DNA of 64,000 nt. Origin: Notolepis coatsorum (Eukaryota; Chordata; Actinopteri; Aulopiformes; Paralepididae). Shown here one piece after another: positions 9,050 through 21,127 of the stretch (position 1 is its first letter; each line of letters begins with the position of its first letter). The notes under the pieces are model-generated. The model had not been told where the DNA came from and searched no databases. It saw nothing but the letters and a program-made list of their open reading frames with translations. Made by a program: the position numbers and the translations under genes. The stretch spans positions 15,297,623 to 15,361,622 of the forward strand of contig OZ020591.1 of the NCBI GenBank assembly GCA_963971535.1. Direction: 5' to 3'.

Positions 9050-12000
9050 TCACAAAGTCATAGGGTCATGGTCGTCATCGATAGTATCAGGGAGCCTTGG
9101 CAGTTCTATTAGCCTCGCCACGGGTCGGGTGTAAGTCCGCCCTTGGACGAGCACTTCAGCTGCTCGGACCTTTCCATCGGCACCGGTGATCACTTTGCTT
9201 ACGCGGCCAGCCGGCCACATAGCTCGGGGTAGTGACTGGTCGATAATCATGACGACTGTTCCTTCTGTCAAATTGTCTCTCTCTTTCACCCATTTCTGGC
9301 GGGTCTGTAGAGACGGTAGGTAGTGGAGTAGGAAGCTGTTCCAAAACTTGTCAGCCAATACTTGACTGTACCTCCACATTCTTCGGCCGTTCGCTTCTTC
9401 AGGCCTGTACATTGTCTGTGGTAGCGCAGGGTCCAGCCGCCCCATCAAGAGTGTGTTGGGGGTGACTGGGTCGACCTCTGCTACATCACTTGAGACGTAA
9501 CCGAGGGGCTTTGAGTTCAATACTCCCTCGATCTCCGTGAGGACTGTCATTAGGACTTCTTCCGCCACGGTCTGGGCCCCAAGCACGGCGTACAGGGCTG
9601 TCTTTATAGAACGTACTTCTCGTTCCCAAGTTCCACCGAAGTGAGGTGCGTTCGGGGGATTAAACTGGAAGTCAATCTGGTATGGAGCGAGGTGGGTCTT
9701 AAGTTCTGGGCCCATAGCTTGGAAGCTCTCTCTCAGCTCTCTTTCTCCGCCTTTGAAGTTTGTCCCGTGATCAGACAATAATGTAGACGGTTTTCCTTTC
9801 CGTGATGTGAATCTTCGGAAGGCCATAAGGAATGAGTCTGTGCTCATGGTTGGGAGGAGTTCGATATGTATCGCTCTGGTGGTCATGCATTTGAATACAA
9901 TACCCCACCGCTTCTCGGTTCCTCTTCCTCTCTTTATATACAGCGGGCCAAAACAGTCCATACCGGTGGAGTGAAAGGGCTTGTCGCCGAGTCGGAGGCG
10001 ACAGGGAGGTAGGTCAGCCATCCGGGGTATACTGGGCTGCGCGCGCCACTTACGGCAGTCTAGACAGGTTCGCTGGAAGCGCCGCACTGCTTCTCTCCCT
10101 TGCAGTATCCAATAACGACGTCTGATCTCCGCGAAGACTCTCTCTGCCCCTGCGTGGTGCACATCCTCGTCGTATTTCTTTATAATCAGCTCTGTGACCT
10201 TGTGTCGGCTGTTCAAGACTATCGGGTACTTGACGTCATCCGGTAAGTCTGGGGCTCTCCGCAGACGACCACCCACTCTGATGAGATTATGGGCGTCGCT
10301 CTCGGGGGCTAGGTGGAGCAGTCTGCTGTCTGATGGGACGGGCTTTGCTCCCTGTAGACAGGCTAGCTCATCGGGGAACGAGTCTCTCTGGGCTTGTTGT
10401 AGTAGAAGAAGTTCTGCTTCTTCGTAGTCAGCTGCTGAAATGTCAGTTGTGGGCTGAACCTCTGGGTGGTGCCACAGAAATGTCTTTAGCTGCGCACTCT
10501 GTAGGGTGAGGCAATCGTCTATGTCGGGGTCTGTGGGGACGAGTGTGTGTGTCAACCCACAGAACATAGGTTTCTTGTTCTCTGCCTCCTCTTTACTCGC
10601 CTCCCGTGGGGTGGGTGTAGGCCACTCTTCTTCCGGGAGCTTGAGGAACTCTGGCCCGTCACTGTAGAGGTTGTGACGGGTGAGGTCATCCAGGGACATT
10701 CCCCGGGTGATGACGTCAGCTGGGTTGTGTTTGGTGTCCACATACCTCCAGCTCGCTACTTCTGTTAACTCTTGAATCTCGGTGACTCTGACTCCCACGA
10801 AGACCTTGTATCTGCACGAATCAGACCGGATCCATGTGAGTACGGTCGTGGAGTCTGACCACAAGATTGTTCTTTGCACCGGGATGGTGAGTTCACGTTG
10901 GATTAACGTGGCGAGCTGCGCTCCTGCTAGGGCTGCGCAGAGCTCTAGACGCGGGATAGATTGTTGCTTTCGTGGGGCTATTCTTGAGCGAGCCAGGATG
11001 AAAGCAGTATGTATTTCTCCTCCCTCCTCTCGGGCACGCAAGTAGGCCACCGAACCGTAGGCTACTTCGGAGGCGTCGCTGAATACGTGCAGGTCGATCT
11101 TGCATGTCTCTGGCCTCACTGTGGGTGGGAAGTAGCTGCGGCGTATATTAACACCTGGGAGTGAGCGGAGTTCCGTCTCCCACTCTCTCCATGTGGATGC
11201 AAGGTGTTTGGGTATGGGATCGTCCCAGCCCTGGTCCTTGTCCCATAGCGCTCTTACAATCATCTTTGCCCTGGTGGTGTAAGGTAGAATACATCCCAAC
11301 GGGTCATATTGTCTGGCGAGTGTTCTGTATACACTCCGTCTGGTGGTCGGTATTGCCGTCGACCTTCCCTGCTCCTTGGTCAGGGGTTTGTGTCTATAAT
11401 GGAGCGAGTCTGTTTTGAAGCGCCAGACTAGTCCTAGTGTCATTTCTTGGGCTTCTCCTGGGATGGTCGCCATCCAGGTGTCGCTGCTCGCTGCCTTGTC
11501 CTCGGGGGAGAGGCTGCGCAGTACTTGCGGGTCGCTGCTGGCCCACTGCCTGAGATCAAAGCCGCCTTTGATCAGGGAGGCGCGGAGCTTGAGTAGGAGA
11601 GCCTCGGCTTCTTCTGGCATCGAGACGCTTTGTAAACAGTTGTCCACGTAGAAACTATTTGTCACACTTTGTTGGACCTCTTCATCTGCTGCTGGGTCCT
11701 CTGCGACGTGTTTTTGTAGTGCAAACGTAGCACAGCATGGGCTGCATGTGGTTCCGAAAGGGAGGACTTCCCATTGATAGATGGCTGGGTGCTCATCTCC
11801 GATCCTCTCTCTCCATAGGAACCGCAGCAGGGGCTTGTCCTCCTCCACTAGTCTCACCTGCAGGAACATCCCTTTGATGTCGCCGCTGATAGCCACCTTG
11901 TCCTGGCGGAAGCGTAGTAGCACGCCTAGTAGGGAGGGGCCGAGTGTTGGGCCGGCCAAGAGTTCTTTATTCAGATTTTGTGATCCGATCTGGTAGCTGC

Positions 12001-15000
12001 AGTTAAACACAATGCGATCCTTGCCGTTGTGGTGGACCTTGTGGTGCGGCACGTACCATGATTCGGTCGTCTGATCGGCCTCTTTAATGTCAATTTTCTT
12101 TATGTGTCCCGCTGTGATTAGTTTGTTAATCTCGGCGCGGTACACAGCTTCTTGAGCGGGGTCTTTGGCTAGGCGCCGCTCTGTGTTCAATAGATACCGC
12201 TCCGTCGCCTCTTTTGTGGCGTGAAAGGTGGGCATTCCCTCTCGCCTCAGGAGTGGAGTTGCGTATCTCATCACTCCGTTGACGTTGACTCTCTTTGTCC
12301 CGTGCTCGAGGAGGGCTATAGCGTAGATATCTTCCTTAGAACGAATGTCTTTCTTTTCGTTCTTAAAGGGCATTGTCTCTAGTGTCCATAGCCTCTCGAC
12401 ATGCTGCAGGAGTGTGGTGTCTTCTTCTGTCGCTCCGGAGTGGAGGCAGCTAGTGGCTGCTGTTCGGTTAAGAGACTTGGCGAGGGGGCCTTGTAATGTC
12501 CATCCTAGGCGGGTCTCGACTGCTGCAGGACAACCTCTGGGTCCTGTATGGACCCGGTCTATCGGGACTATGAGGTCTGCATGGTCGGAGCCTATCAGCA
12601 GGGTCGGGGTGGCACCGTCTATGAGCGGGATAGGGAGTTGACGCAGGTGCACATATTTATCCATCAGCTTGGCGATGGGGTAGGTGTACTGCGATAGTCC
12701 TTTTTCTTGGCTGGTGAAAGCATTAATAATCCTATACCGTCTCTCGGGCTGCCCGCTTGCTGCGATAGTGAAGGAGACATTCTCGCCCTTTATCGTCTTT
12801 AGATCTCTTCTTATTGTCCGAATCGTCATCTGGTTCTCGCTCCCCCGCAGCCCCAGCTGGGCCGCAGCGGACGCGAGGAGAAGGGTCTTCTCTGACCCGT
12901 CATCAAGGACGGCGTAAGTGTCCATGACCTTATCTTGGTAACTCAGTGTTACACGGACCACCTTTAGGAGCACCTGGGCGCCGCTGCTGCTAGCGGGGTC
13001 AATGTACATAACACTTGCCTTTGTGCTGCTGGATGGTGCAGGCTTTCTTTTGTTACTGTCGTGTAGGACATCTAGGTGGGCTCCGTCACACCGACTACAC
13101 CTCTTCTTGAGGCGGCACTCGGCTGCCATGTGACTGTGCGCACATCGGTAACAGCGCCTGTTGGACTTTATCCAGTGACTCACTTCTTCAGCGGTCATCT
13201 TCTTGAACTGGTCACATTGTGACAACCAGTGTTCCTTCTCGCAGTACGGGCACACCATCTTCCACTTCTCTTTCATTGAGGGGGTACTGTGGTTCTTGCT
13301 GCTCGGTACTGATTCTGATTGGTGCATGACAGTCACCGATCTTCGGCCATCGTTTACTCTCCTAGGTCCCTCTCTGGAGCTTGGTGTGCTCCGCACGAAC
13401 GTATCCAGCCGTAGGCTGCTGACTTCTCTCGCCAGGAAGTCGGCTAGGTCTAGGAGGGATGGCTCGGGACCGTTAGGATCACGGTGGTCTCTTTGCCGCC
13501 TGAAGCGCTCCTGTCGGGCGGGCGGCAGCTTCTCTAAAATCCTCTCGACGTTCGAGTTTGCATATAGTTCGTGCATACCCTTTTCTCGTTGCGCCCCCAG
13601 CATCCCTACCAGGGATTGTACTTTGATAGACAGGTCGTCTAGTGAGCGATTGTCTGTTGCTGGGGGTAGGCGGTCAATATGCCTTATCTCTTGTATTACG
13701 TAATCCCATATACGTCCATATCTTTGGTCTAGTGCTGCTAGAGCCGCTGTGTATGGGGTAGTAGAGGTGGCATAGGCCAGCGCTATGTTGTGCGCTCTGG
13801 GCACTTTCAGGTGCTTCAATAGGATCGCATACTTGTGGCGTTCATCAGCTACATCCACCATCATTGTCTCTAAGCACATCCGTAGCTCCGTGTACTGTGC
13901 TCGGTTCTCATGGGTGAAGTCTGGAAACGTCGGTGTGCCAATGTATGACGCCGTGGATGGCTGGCACATCGGTGAGCGTTGGAAGAGAGGCCTCCTGGGC
14001 GAGTCTCCTCTTACGCCTCTCGGTGGGCTGGTACTGGCAGGGTACCATGGCCCGCTGGTCCAGGTGCTATTCCTCGGGACTGGTCGTGCGTCATGCTCAC
14101 CCGTGAATCAAGTCGGGGGTCTGTAGCGCAGAGCCGCGGGGGTATAGCCTGGGCTGTACTGGACCTCCTGGTCCTATGGAGTAATGTGCTGCTGTCGGGC
14201 TTGACTCTCCTCTTCTCCCTCTTCTTCCTCTGCCAGGTCTTCTAGATCCTGTAGTCGTCTATTTAGCCTCTCCGCGGTGTCCGCTGTTCCTTCCTTGTAG
14301 CTGGGTCTCACTTGGACCGGTCGGGGAAGGAGTTCGGAGGGGGGTGTGGGCTCTCTCTGGCGGTCGGGCTCAGGGTCGCTTAATCGGTTAGGGGAGGGTG
14401 CCCTTGACCCGTGTCTTGACGAGGCCCTGGAACCCCTTGTGGAGGGAGGGGGTGTTGCCCTGGTGATCAGCTGCTCCATTAGCTGCGCTTGTAGTCTGTC
14501 GCGCTCGGCTTCGCACTTGGTGAGATCTGCTTCTCTTTGGGCACCGGCAGCGGCACGCTGGGTGTCGGCCCGGTCTCTTGCCATATTCTCTTCCGTCTGA
14601 AGGCGTCTCAGCTCCAGACGTATGTGCTCTTCTTCGCTCCGTTGCTGTGCTTGGAGTCGATCGCGTTCACCCTGAAGTCGATCGCGTTCGGTAGAGGCTG
14701 TCAGGGTGGCGAGGAACGCCTGTGCCAGCATCCTCTGTGCCTCGCTGGGGGAAGACGTTGGTTGAGGTGATCCGCTCCTGGCAGTACCGGTCGGGGATGC
14801 GTTCCCCTGCGGGGAGTCCTGGAGTTCTATCTCCTCGGCGCTCTCCTCATCTTGTTCCGTGCAGAGTTCCATCTCTGAAGGGTTGTCTTCCTCCCGGAGC
14901 TCTTGGGGGACTACTTCTTCGGTCTTGGCGGGGGGTAAAGTCGTGTCAGTTCCCTCCTGGTCCCCACCGTGAGCTTGGTCAGTTACATTAGAACCCACTA

Positions 15001-15190
15001 GGGCCTCTGTGGTCGGGGTATCCTGGTTGATAGGGTCGGACATAATTTTACTTTCTACTTTTACCGCGTTTACCGTTTGTAGAAGGCTAGGTAGTATACT
15101 GGCAGCGTAATCCTCTAAGTACTGAGGTGGCTGTCGTCTACGCTGCGGGCGTTCTACTTTAGGAGGACCGTTTCGTGGAGTGTTCATCAT
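9050..15190 (-). pseudogene. gag-pol: BEL-1 gag-pol polyprotein with two nonsense codons
   Basis: This is a single frame of about 2047 codons. I start at the ATG at 15190 because the frame upstream only offers GTG. Residues 1-340 are an acidic and Arg-rich Gag with a coiled coil (repeated ERDRLQ) at about 155-245. Codon 339 (TAG, 14174-14176) and codon 361 (TGA, 14108-14110) break it where BEL-2 has sense codons. A conserved Gag region follows, then Cys/His knuckles near 645-700 (CPYC, CYRC), an aspartic protease with DDGS near 762, RT with FYVDN near 1180, RNase H with FSDAS near 1371, an H2C2 finger and a DDE integrase (D 1743, D 1805, E 1853), and a C-terminal DUF5641-like tail. The protein would reverse transcribe and integrate the element. 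The long stop-free stretch from codon 362 suggests recent loss. Confidence 0.93.
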
Positions 15191-15238
15191 AGGCCATTTC
15201 AATATTAATACCACTATATTAATATTACACTAATTACC

Positions 15239-15256
15239 ATCCGGCTCGAAGGACCA
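15239..15256 (-). other. Primer binding site, tRNA-Tyr type
   Basis: Two bases inside the 5' LTR, the minus strand reads TGGTCCTTCGAGCCGGAT. Its complement matches the 3' end of vertebrate tRNA-Tyr (ATCCGGCTCGAAGGA) plus CCA, from my knowledge of that tRNA. This would prime minus-strand DNA synthesis. Confidence 0.85.
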
Positions 15257-15258
15257 AT

Positions 15259-16639
15259 TGTAACTGAGGGGTACAATTCCCTGACTGTATTGATAAGTAT
15301 GGTATCATTAAACCACTACCGCTTTATGTACTTTAACTACTGGCCATACAGTACACGATATCTAAATATGATGAACACTTTCCCACAATGAAATCGGGTC
15401 CACACAAAGGTAATAATCAAATATTTAATATATAGCAAAAGGTACATATAATATTCACCATTACATTTATGATTTGAATGCACTTGTAAGGCAAATGAGT
15501 ACTCGTAGGCAAATCAACACTGAATGTCCAATCTCTGGTTACGCAGGAAGCAAGTATACAACCTGGCTCTTAGGGAATTATAACGATGGCACACTTAATG
15601 ATTATAGCTGGATATACTGTAGGGGTCCTCCCGGTCGTAAGCCGGTAGGGGGGGTAGGAGAGCCGTCGGCAGTATCCCGTCTGGTCAACGATGTCTAGGG
15701 AGACTTCACGTACAGAAGACAGTGCAGTAGAATCTTGATCCACAGATGAATACACCTTGGCTCTCTTGTAGGCTGTAGCTGTAGCTGTAGCTCCACAGTG
15801 AAGAAGAAGCGAGGCGACCTCAGTCTGGTCTGAGCGCCGTCTCACCTTGACTCCTCTCGGGGTAAATCCAACACTCACCGGTGTTGGCGATTATCCGCTC
15901 CACAAATCAAAGTACCAAAGCAAATATATATCCCATGCCGCTTAGGGCTCAGCAGTCGTCGGGTAGGTAATCCAATGTACAGGTCCACTCGGTCCTCGCC
16001 TAGAACTCCTCGGATGAAAGCACCACGTGTGGTCTGCCCAACCTGGTTAAGACTCTAGATAACACGAGGAAGCGACGGGGATGCTGCTCACTTTAGAACT
16101 CTAACCGCACGATGCACCATACATAATAGACTATTATTACTTAATAGAAATACGGTGCCAAACTCTGACAATTCAGCTATTAATTCGCACGAGGTCTCAA
16201 TGCTATTCTAAGGCCAAACAGGCCATACTACACCGCACGCGGTATCGTGGGGTGAGGCTTCACGTTCTGTTACTTAGTTGGGTAGAAGGGTAAAGGACTA
16301 AGGGATAAGAGGACTTCTACATTTACTTGCGCCATATTTATATGCACGGTGAACAAATAGTGCCACTCTCTTTTCGGTAGCCGTATTCCTGCGCAGAGCC
16401 GAGGCTAGTAGGGACATGTTTCGTCGGTACCATTGAACTTGGCTCCAAGGGGCTTGTCTCCTGGCGCCAGGTCCTTGTCCAATAAGAGAATGAACTATTA
16501 TGGGCTATAGTAGACTAAAGGGATATTCCGTATATATGTACAAGGAATATACAAGGGATATCAAACGATATACAAATACTATTCAATATATATCCATAAA
16601 TAAATATATATATTCGGTTTAATCTGATCCTTCACAACA
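15259..16639 (-). repeat. BEL-1 5' LTR
   Basis: It has the same length as the 3' LTR and is almost identical to it. The mismatches I saw are at about 16346 and 16402. As the upstream LTR it should carry the promoter and poly(A) signals of the element. Confidence 0.95.
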
Positions 16640-16869
16640 CTTACTATTTTCTATCATGCACTCTTTCTACTATACTAATATGTCTTTACGACTATGCACA
16701 CAACACTGCAGCACCCAAGTTTCAGCACTGTTTGATGAACATTGTTACTCGGCTGAAAGAGTTGTTCCCTTACTGTTGACTTGTCGTACAGAGCTTGTAA
16801 GTTGTCAATTATATCACATATGTGATATATGTAAATGTAAATGATATCACATTTCTACTAAAGCAGGTC

Positions 16870-17160
16870 CAAAAGGCTTTAGATAATGTTGTTGCATGGG
16901 GAGATAAGTGCATGGTTTTAAGATCTCAGGGGCAAAGTCCAAGTGTAGGATTTTTGGCTTTAAACGAAAGTTGCAGACCCTTGGGCTGGACATGTATGGG
17001 TCTCCTTTGGAGAAGGTGAATGTTTTTAAATGTCTTGGTGTCTGGTTTGACGAGCGACTGACTTGGGCCGTTCATATAGCAAAGACATTGGGAAAAGGTG
17101 AGAAAGTGATAAATGTCATGAGAAGTTTGTCTGGTAGTGACTCGGGGGCAAGAATCTGCA
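16870..17160 (+). pseudogene. LINE reverse-transcriptase C-terminal fragment (family 2)
   Basis: Two overlapping frames read KCLGVWFDERLTWAVHI and VINVMRSLSG, a landmark just after the RT palm in several fish LINEs. A frameshift near 16915 separates these from an upstream QKALDNVVAWGDK segment, also typical of that region. It ends abruptly where a different LINE begins at about 17165. It is dead and truncated at both ends. Confidence 0.7.
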
Positions 17161-17164
17161 GAAT

Positions 17165-18030
17165 CTGAACCTGGCTCGCTGATAACAAACTTGGGTAAAA
17201 CAGAATCCATTCTCTTTGGATCAAATAGCAAACTCAGCAAGGCCAACAGCTTCTCTGTTACAGTGGGTGACAATATTGTCACAAGGAAATATGAAATTAC
17301 CTACCTGGGTTCCATCCTAGAGGCAAATCTTTCCTGTGACAAAATGCAACCAATGTAATAAAAAAAGTCAACCAACGAACAAGATTCTTGTACCGGATCT
17401 CCTCTCTGGTAAACAAGAATACCTTGAAGACTAACAGGAGCACTCATTCAAGGGTACTACGACTATGCTTGCACCTCATGGTACCAAAGCACCTCAAAGG
17501 CCCTAAAACCAAGACTACAAACATCACAAAACAAACTGGTCAGACTACTGCTTGGCCTTACTCCTAAAACCAACCTTACCCCTGCCCATTTTGACAACCT
17601 AGGATGGCTTAGAGTAGACGACAGTACAGCAATTTGCAATGGGCCTGGTCTAAAAGATACACTACACCACTAAGATACCCATGTACATGTCGAAATACTT
17701 CCCAAAGGTCAGTGAATTCCACAACCACAACACCAGAGGGAGTTCCACAAATCATGTTCAACCCAGATTCGGCTCAAACAAGGGACTAAACACATTTAGC
17801 AATTATGCCACAATAATGTGGAACGCCATACCCACAGCCGTAAAATAATGTGAATCCCTACCCTCCTTCAAAACCGCTCTCAAAGAGCACCTACAGTACG
17901 GGTGGCTGCAATTAAAAACTGGCCACTGTAAATGTCCAAACCCCATCCACCCCCCTCAAATGTACAGTTTCTTCCCCTTCGAATGTATATACTTTTTTAT
18001 GATCTCTTTTTCTTAAACAGTACTGTATAT
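17165..18030 (+). pseudogene. CR1/L2-type LINE (family 1), copy 1: 3' part of ORF2 and UTR
   Basis: The translation matches other family-1 copies here: WLADNK, KTESILFGSN, TYLGSILEANLS, then QGYYDYACTSWYQS and HFDNLGWLRVDD. Several stops and frameshifts break it. The 3' UTR starts near 17935 and is cut at about 18030 by a DNA element. It resumes at 19099 and ends near 19256 with AATAAAG and a TCAA-type tail. It is a 5'-truncated, inactive copy. Confidence 0.8.
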
Positions 18031-18033
18031 TTG

Positions 18034-19098
18034 TGTGTAAAAAGTACCCAGAAATTATACTTAAGTGAAAGTACAGTATGGGTACCGTCTCAAAATCTGA
18101 CTCAAGTAAAAGTAAAAGTATCTGGCTAAAAACACACTTGAGTAAAAGTAAAAAAGTCCTACTTTTAAATGTAATTAAGTACTAAAAAGTAAAAGTACTT
18201 TTTTTTTTAAACGGATAGACCAGGGGTCTCAAACTCATTCCATCGTGGGCCAAGTTTTCATTTGAACTATACATTGCACCAGGTGAGTTAGTTGAAGAGG
18301 TGAGCCAATTAGTGAACTCATCAGCTGGTGTTTAGGCAAGGCTGGAATGAAACCAAGCATACACTCTTTCCACAATGGAATGTGTTCTGTGATAGACAAT
18401 GCTGAAATGAAAGAACAGAGGACACTTTTTTTGCATTAGAATTATTTAATGCACTTCTCCATTGAAGGTATTCACAGCATGAATAATATCACAATATTAA
18501 AAACAGAATGGTGTATCCTGAATAATATCACAATATTAAAGGCAGAATACTGGAGTACCCTGAATAATATCACAATATTAAAGACAGAATACTGGAGTAT
18601 CCTGAATAATATCACAATATTAAAGACAGAATACTGGAGTACCCTGAATATTATCACAATATTAACCACAGCATAATGCGGATCTGACTGTCTATTCTTC
18701 TGATAGGAAGGTGTTTAATCAAAGATCCCCGCTTTCTAGTGTTGCACAAGGACCAATCAGCATGGGTATGGGCGGGTTCATTTTCCATTGATGGGGATTT
18801 GATTGGCTGTTTACCTGCGGTCGCAGGATTAATAACGTTAACGTTAGTTCGGCCAGATAAACAATTAAAATATACTAATTAAAATTGTTGGACCTGTGAG
18901 ATTTGTACTTTGTACTTTGTAGGTCTGCATTTTAAATGTAAGGAGTAAAAAGTCATGTATGTTTTTTTCCTCTGAAATGTAATGGAGTAAAAGTACAAAG
19001 TATACAAACCTAATAATACTCGAGTAAAGTACAAATCCCCCAAAACAGTAGTTAAGTATTGTAACGAAGTACAATTACTCAAGTACTTTACACCCCTG
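18034..19098. mobile_element. Non-autonomous hAT-like element inside a LINE 3' UTR
   Basis: The right end is TACTTTACACCCCTG and the left end carries GTGTAAAAAGTA, which match imperfectly as inverted ends. Subterminal AAGTAAAAGTA words are abundant on both sides. LINE 3' UTR resumes on the right, so this is an insertion. A second terminus-like word, CAGGGGTCTCAAAC, at 18227 suggests another element nested within. The left boundary is uncertain and I found no clean target duplication. Confidence 0.55.
18478..18665. repeat. 42-bp minisatellite, about 4-5 copies
   Basis: AATATCACAATATTAA recurs about every 42 bp, alternating with CAGAATACTGGAGTA. Its length is a multiple of three, so stop-free frames appear on both strands. 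These are not genes. Confidence 0.9.
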
Positions 19099-19258
19099 CG
19101 TTGTATGTCATAAAAGTCTTGATGGATTGAAAATGGAGGACCCTGATGTAAACAAGATGAAAGTATTTTTCTGGTCTGCATCATCTTAGCAGTTGTTTCT
19201 ATTGAGCCGTACTGTATTGTACCCATTCTGCAATCTGTTAATAAAGTGTTCAATCAAG
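19099..19258 (+). mobile_element. LINE family 1, copy 1: end of 3' UTR
   Basis: GATTGAAAATGGAGGACC, GTAAACAAGA and CCCATTCTGCAATCTGTTAATAAAG match the 3' end of the other family-1 copies. It continues the copy that begins at 17165. Confidence 0.8.
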
Positions 19259-19261
19259 TCT

Positions 19262-19450
19262 ATGTGCGTGCAGGAGTCCTGAGACAGTGAGACATGTTTT
19301 CTTAGAGTGCAGCAAACACAGTCTTGGAAGGGAAGCGTTCTATAGAACTTTGTCCAATGTGGGAGTTAGGTCCTTTTCTTTCTCTTCTTTCTTTGGCCTG
19401 AGTGAAATTCACCAACTGATCACTGAGCAGTTCTGAAATTCTTGCACGAC
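19262..19450 (+). pseudogene. LINE C-terminal Cys/His fragment
   Basis: One open stretch reads C-x-C, then ETVRHVFLEC and GREAFYRTLSNVG. This is the C-x-C...H...C finger-like end found in some fish LINE ORF2 proteins. It could be the tail of the family-2 LINE whose RT fragment lies at 16870-17160, now separated by family-1 copy 1. About 50 bp of family-1 3' UTR follow at 19497-19540. Confidence 0.55.
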
Positions 19451-19547
19451 ACAGACTTCTATAGGAGAATATAAAGTGCTGCTTATAAATATAAATAGGG
19501 GACCCTGATGTAAACAAGACGAAAGTCTTTCTCTGGTCTGATTAATT

Positions 19548-20855
19548 TATTGATTGAAAACTTTATTAACAGATTGCAGAATGGGTACAGTACAGTACAG
19601 CTCAATACATACAATTGTTAAGGGGATGCAGACCAGAGAAAGACTTTCGTCTTGTTTACATCAGGGTCCCCCATTTTCAATTCATCATAACATATATGAC
19701 ACACACGACATACAGATAGACAGTACTGCTACATCTATACATTTATGACATACCAGATTTGCAAATACAGTACTGTTTTTTTGTTACAAAAAGAGTCCAG
19801 AAAAGAGAGTAAATACATTTGACGTAGAAACTGTACATTGGAGGAGGTTGGGTAGGTGGGGTGGGGTTGGGTGGGTGGGGGGGGGGGAACTGTACATTGG
19901 AGGTGGTTGGGTGGGTGGGGTGGGGTGGGGGGGGTTGGGTAGGGGGTGGGTGGGGGACACTGTACACTGTACATTGGAATATTGACAAAGCCATACTTGG
20001 TCATTTACTGTACATTGGAGAGGGTTGGGTTAGGACATTTGCAGGGGCCAGTTTCGAATTGCAGTCTCCCGTAGGTGTTCTTTGAGAGTGTTTTTGAAAG
20101 TGGGTAGTGATTCACATTCCTTTACAGCTTTGGGTAGGGCATTCCACATTGATGTGGCATAATTGCGAAACGTGTTTAGTCCCTTATTTGAGCCGAATCT
20201 GGGTTTAACATGATTTGTGGAGCTCCCTCTGGTGTTGTGATCGTGGTATTCACTGACCTTTGGGAAGTATTTTGACATGTACATGGGTACCTTGGTCGTG
20301 TAGTGTATCTTGTAGACCAGGCCCATTGCAAGTTGCTGTAATCTGTCGTCTACTCTAAGCCATCCTAGGTTGTCAAAGTGGGCAGGGGTGAGGTGGGTTC
20401 TAGGAGTGAGGTCAAGCAGTAGTCTGACCAGTTTGTTTTGAGATTTTTGTAATTTTGTTTTTAGGGCCTTTGAGGTGCTTTGGTACCATGAGGTGCAAGC
20501 ATAGTTGTAGTACCATTGAATGAGTGCTCCTGCCAGAGTCTTCAGGGTATTCTTGTTTACCAGAGAGGAGATCCGGTACAAGAATCGAGTTTGTTGGTTG
20601 ACTTTTTTTATTACATTGGATGCCAGGAAAGATTAGCCTCTAGGATGGAACCCAGGTAGGTAATTTCATCTTTCCTTGTCACAATATTGTCACCCACTGT
20701 AACTGAGAAGCCATCGGTCTTGCTGAGTTTGTTATTTGAACCGAAGAGAATGGACTCTGTTTTGCCCATGTGTAATGATAGTTTGTTATCGGCGAGCCAT
20801 ATGCAGATTTTGCCTAGTTCCGAGCTGAGGGTTTTTTCAACCTGTAACTTGTTCT
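19548..20855 (-). pseudogene. LINE family 1, copy 2: ORF2 3' part and UTR
   Basis: The minus strand encodes KTESILFGSN and TYLGSILEANLS (20611-20850), then after a frameshift a 183-codon stretch (20030-20581) from MYRISSLVNKNTLKTLAG to RNWPLQ, the family-1 C-terminus. The G-rich plus-strand stretch at 19850-19960 is the 3' UTR, where CCCACC words vary. The 3' tail sits at 19548 on the left. The RT core is missing by 5' truncation. Confidence 0.85.
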
Positions 20856-20940
20856 GCATCCCCTTAACAATTAGTTGTATTGAGTCGTACTGTATTGTAC
20901 CCATTCTGCAATCTGTTATATACAGTTTTCAATCAATCAC
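20856..20940 (+). mobile_element. LINE family 1 3' terminus, opposite strand to copy 2
   Basis: TGCATCCCCTTAACAATT, CCCATTCTGCAATCTGTT and a CAATCAATCA tail are the last 80 bp of family 1 in plus orientation. They join directly to the truncated end of copy 2. The composite thus has 3' ends facing outward on both sides. Confidence 0.8.
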
Positions 20941-21127
20941 TCTGCTTTAGAAAAGTTAACATGAGTTATTTCTCGAAATACGTCCAGCGGAGGGCAGTAA
21001 TGTGCCATACTGCCGGACATTTCAAAGACGAAGAAGAGCTTCCTCCAGTGAGTCTGGTCCTGCTGCTGCTGCTGCTGCTGCTCCTCTGTCCTGATCGTGT
21101 CTCTAGTGGGACTGACATCTGAGCCCC

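Larger units (their letters stand above)
7576..16639 (-). mobile_element. BEL-1: complete BEL/Pao LTR retrotransposon
   Basis: Two LTRs of equal length (1381 bp) flank a gag-pol region read on the minus strand. The 5-bp target duplication CTTAC is perfect (7571-7575 and 16640-16644). A primer site follows the 5' LTR and a purine tract precedes the 3' LTR. I saw only two LTR mismatches by eye, which suggests a young insertion. Domain order (protease, RT, RNase H, integrase) is that of BEL/Pao elements, and there is no envelope-like frame. The coding frame has two nonsense codons, so this copy is unlikely to be autonomous. Confidence 0.97.

Noticed and set aside
16808-16826. Palindrome ATATCACATATGTGATAT as a regulatory operator
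   Set aside because: A single short AT-rich palindrome in degenerate sequence without context.
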